Positions 63,601 through 64,000 of a DNA stretch of 64,000 bases are shown here, in pieces. Location of the stretch: positions 1-64,000 of the forward strand of contig NZ_JAJPDW010000008.1 in the NCBI RefSeq assembly GCF_021654035.1. Direction: 5' to 3'. The notes below the pieces were generated by a model. It saw nothing but the letters and a program-made list of their open reading frames with translations, was not told the DNA's origin and did no database searches. The DNA comes from Microbacterium aurantiacum (GTDB taxonomy: Bacteria > Actinomycetota > Actinomycetes > Actinomycetales > Microbacteriaceae). Position numbers and translations under genes: made by a program. The first letter of the stretch is position 1. The number at the start of each line of letters is the position of its first letter.

Positions 63601-64000
63601 GCGGGTGAGCGCTCGTCGGGGTTGGTGGCCACGACCCCCTCACGGCGCGCGACGAGGCGGGCACGGTCGTCGGGGTGGCCGGCGAGGGCGTTGAGCACGG
63701 GGTGGTCGAGGTCGCCACCGTCGCGCGACATCGCGCTGCCGACGTCGGCGAAGGTCGACACGATCAGGCGCGGCGTCACCGCGAACGAGTCGAACCGGTG
63801 GGCGAGGGCACGCAGGTGGTCGATGACCGGCTGCGGCTTGAAGATGCCCTGGTCGTAGGCGAGCGCCGACAGGGCGCGGCCGTCGACTTCGATGCCGAAG
63901 TGGGTGCGCAGGGCCCGGAGGAGCTCGGGGTTCACCTGGAAGGCGCCGTGGAGCTTCAGCTCGAAGTCGCCGTGGTGGCGGCGGATCGCGAGGGGCCGGA
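60681..64000 (-). CDS. Large SF1-helicase-like ATPase with C-terminal nuclease-like domain (partial)
   Basis: The 3' 1,100 codons of a gene that runs past the window edge; the frame stays open from 63935 to 64000 (LAIRRHHGDFELKLHGAF), so the start is not visible. It has helicase-like architecture (Walker A position, coiled region, motif III-like FGDPVTQKP, motif VI-like GMTRARRSMVIV) and a C-terminal part resembling restriction/Vsr-like DUF559-type nuclease folds (VVESDPETIG to RLGWHYVRVHSFDVY). At the Walker A site the sequence is LPGTGGTQT, with Gly instead of Lys, and the Walker B DE reads IIADAGA, so ATP hydrolysis looks lost. Followed by a small coupled gene. Confidence 0.82.
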   Translation of the reverse strand, partial: RPLAIRRHHGDFELKLHGAFQVNPELLRALRTHFGIEVDGRALSALAYDQGIFKPQPVIDHLRALAHRFDSFAVTPRLIVSTFADVGSAMSRDGGDLDHPVLNALAGHPDDRARLVARREGVVATNPDERSPAADTLLLDADSEQERVLARIQAGQSMVVHTLPGTGGTQTIINALGGLVRDGKRVLVVSARRSTLDGIRHRLAGIALPGLAISPRHLQRDLIRAIGRNEKAEQPKVAEVDEALVRLRRVLRDYRGAVTTTHVDLRVSVLEVLRELARLASLDPAPSTTARLGVAALQRLAVGRDEAARDLAAAARLGEFRFGPSDSPWYGVSFAAPEAAASAHALAGKLHRQDVPALLERGYSLISQTGMRPFQTIADLGEYLTLMRGIRDSLDRFSLTVFERPLGELIEAHSGRRDSTMSSANRRRLKRLSKEYVRPGVHVPDMHEALVRVQQQRTEWQRHVDSGVAPQVPLGLGDVHVAWQRVDAELSELDAVLGRSGADRLAALPVKTLVRTLAQLAAESDVFDNLRERAELRGKLASFGLEPLLADLSVRHVPEGEVAAELEYAWWQSALEHLLRVDRGLLGANTAVVDRLERDFRLVDEAHAAASGPLLAAHLATQWRIGIVDRAGEAQQLRRALKDGGATAAQLDAVAPHLMAQLAPVWLATPYDVPEIPESTAFDVVIIADAGALCLAEATPALRRGRQVVVFGDPVTQKPTPFEVVSRISPEREDDDEIDAVPFDGVSIFERLAELLPIETLTRSYRAGGEDLAELVNDAFYGGEIVSLPWAGSYLGRGSLSVDYVEGGTGAPDPISGAVESPDAEVRRVVTLVVEHAVNRGSESLMVVTASAKHAERVRAAVEAAFAGRADVADFLSRDTSEPFAVLTLEESVAESRDRVVFSLGFGLTRHGRVLSDFGDLSTPDGERLLTVGMTRARRSMVIVSSIRPSAFDEGRLEHGAATIMSILGSVADRARQARLEDLADPLTLRLARELRRLGLSVDVHYRGLLPLVAQYGGKAVVVESDPETIGESLRESLRLRPQILRRLGWHYVRVHSFDVYSDAPAVAQRIAALLGVPPETPRVDNDTEPFEPEPFDRDPFHGGR

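Noticed and set aside
60693..63608. 971-codon plus-strand reading frame
   Set aside because: Antisense shadow of the large ATPase gene, without any recognisable domain.

Overview
The window is uniformly GC-rich, tightly packed DNA from an actinobacterium, most likely Microbacteriaceae and probably Microbacterium or a close relative. Supporting signs are a class Ib ribonucleotide reductase operon (nrdHIEF), a coproporphyrin-dependent haem cluster (hemE-hemY-hemQ-hemC-hemB-hemL with hemA divergent), a DUF222/HNH protein, an ATP-dependent LigB-type ligase, NTGA stop/start overlaps in most operons, and many genes whose start codon lies exactly 6-7 nt behind a TAnnnT -10 box with no Shine-Dalgarno sequence (leaderless transcripts). 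The identification rests on gene content and style only; no 16S or marker alignment was possible.

Layout. 0-3.4 kb: a xylose-type sugar ABC importer (lipoprotein, single-domain ATPase, permease), closed by a perfect bidirectional terminator. 3.4-11.4 kb (minus strand): DNA ligase, then a peptide/nickel-type ABC importer operon (DUF1684 gene, binding protein, two permeases, two ATPases); the first permease appears to start at ATA. 11.4-17.8 kb: RsmC/RlmG-like methyltransferase, DUF222-HNH protein, DoxX-like protein with a 23-codon overlapping leader ORF, epimerase, and an MFS exporter divergent from an ArsR-like regulator with a perfect 12-bp palindromic operator between them. 17.8-21.7 kb: a visibly different, decayed patch with a 44-residue ORF ending in a NrdF-like tail, rraA, a 5'-truncated PEP synthase, a frameshifted ROK fragment, a truncated phage-type integrase, and two ~140-bp direct repeats. 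21.7-25.6 kb: nrdFEIH with NrdR-like and DnaA-like boxes upstream.

25.9-32.7 kb (mostly plus): MFS protein, hydrolase, acyl-CoA dehydrogenase, DUF445 protein, gamma-glutamylcyclotransferase-like protein, hutG and a SixA-type phosphatase. 32.7-37.2 kb (minus): hutI-hutU-hutH with a CRP-like palindrome upstream. With hutG these convert histidine to glutamate. 37.3-41.1 kb: a PAS-GAF-PAS sensor kinase, a response regulator with its HTH at the N-terminus, a STAS protein and a divergent IclR regulator over a tandem 10-bp repeat. 41.1-44.2 kb: a baeRF-like gene bracketed by two related extragenic palindromes, a YbaK-type deacylase and a methyltransferase. 44.2-47.3 kb: a P1B-type ATPase and an amino-acid dehydrogenase.

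47.3-54.9 kb: haem synthesis. hemA and hemE are divergent across only 18 bp and their -10 boxes interlock; hemY, hemQ, hemC, hemB and hemL follow hemE. 55-57.3 kb: small genes, a second family of extragenic palindromes, tRNA-Ala(CGC) with its terminator and a membrane protein. 57.4-64 kb: a GNAT acetyltransferase, galU, 5-formyl-THF cyclo-ligase, an FmdB zinc ribbon, mscL, a small conserved protein and the 3' part of a large SF1-like ATPase/nuclease whose Walker A lysine and Walker B acidic pair are replaced; it runs off the right edge.
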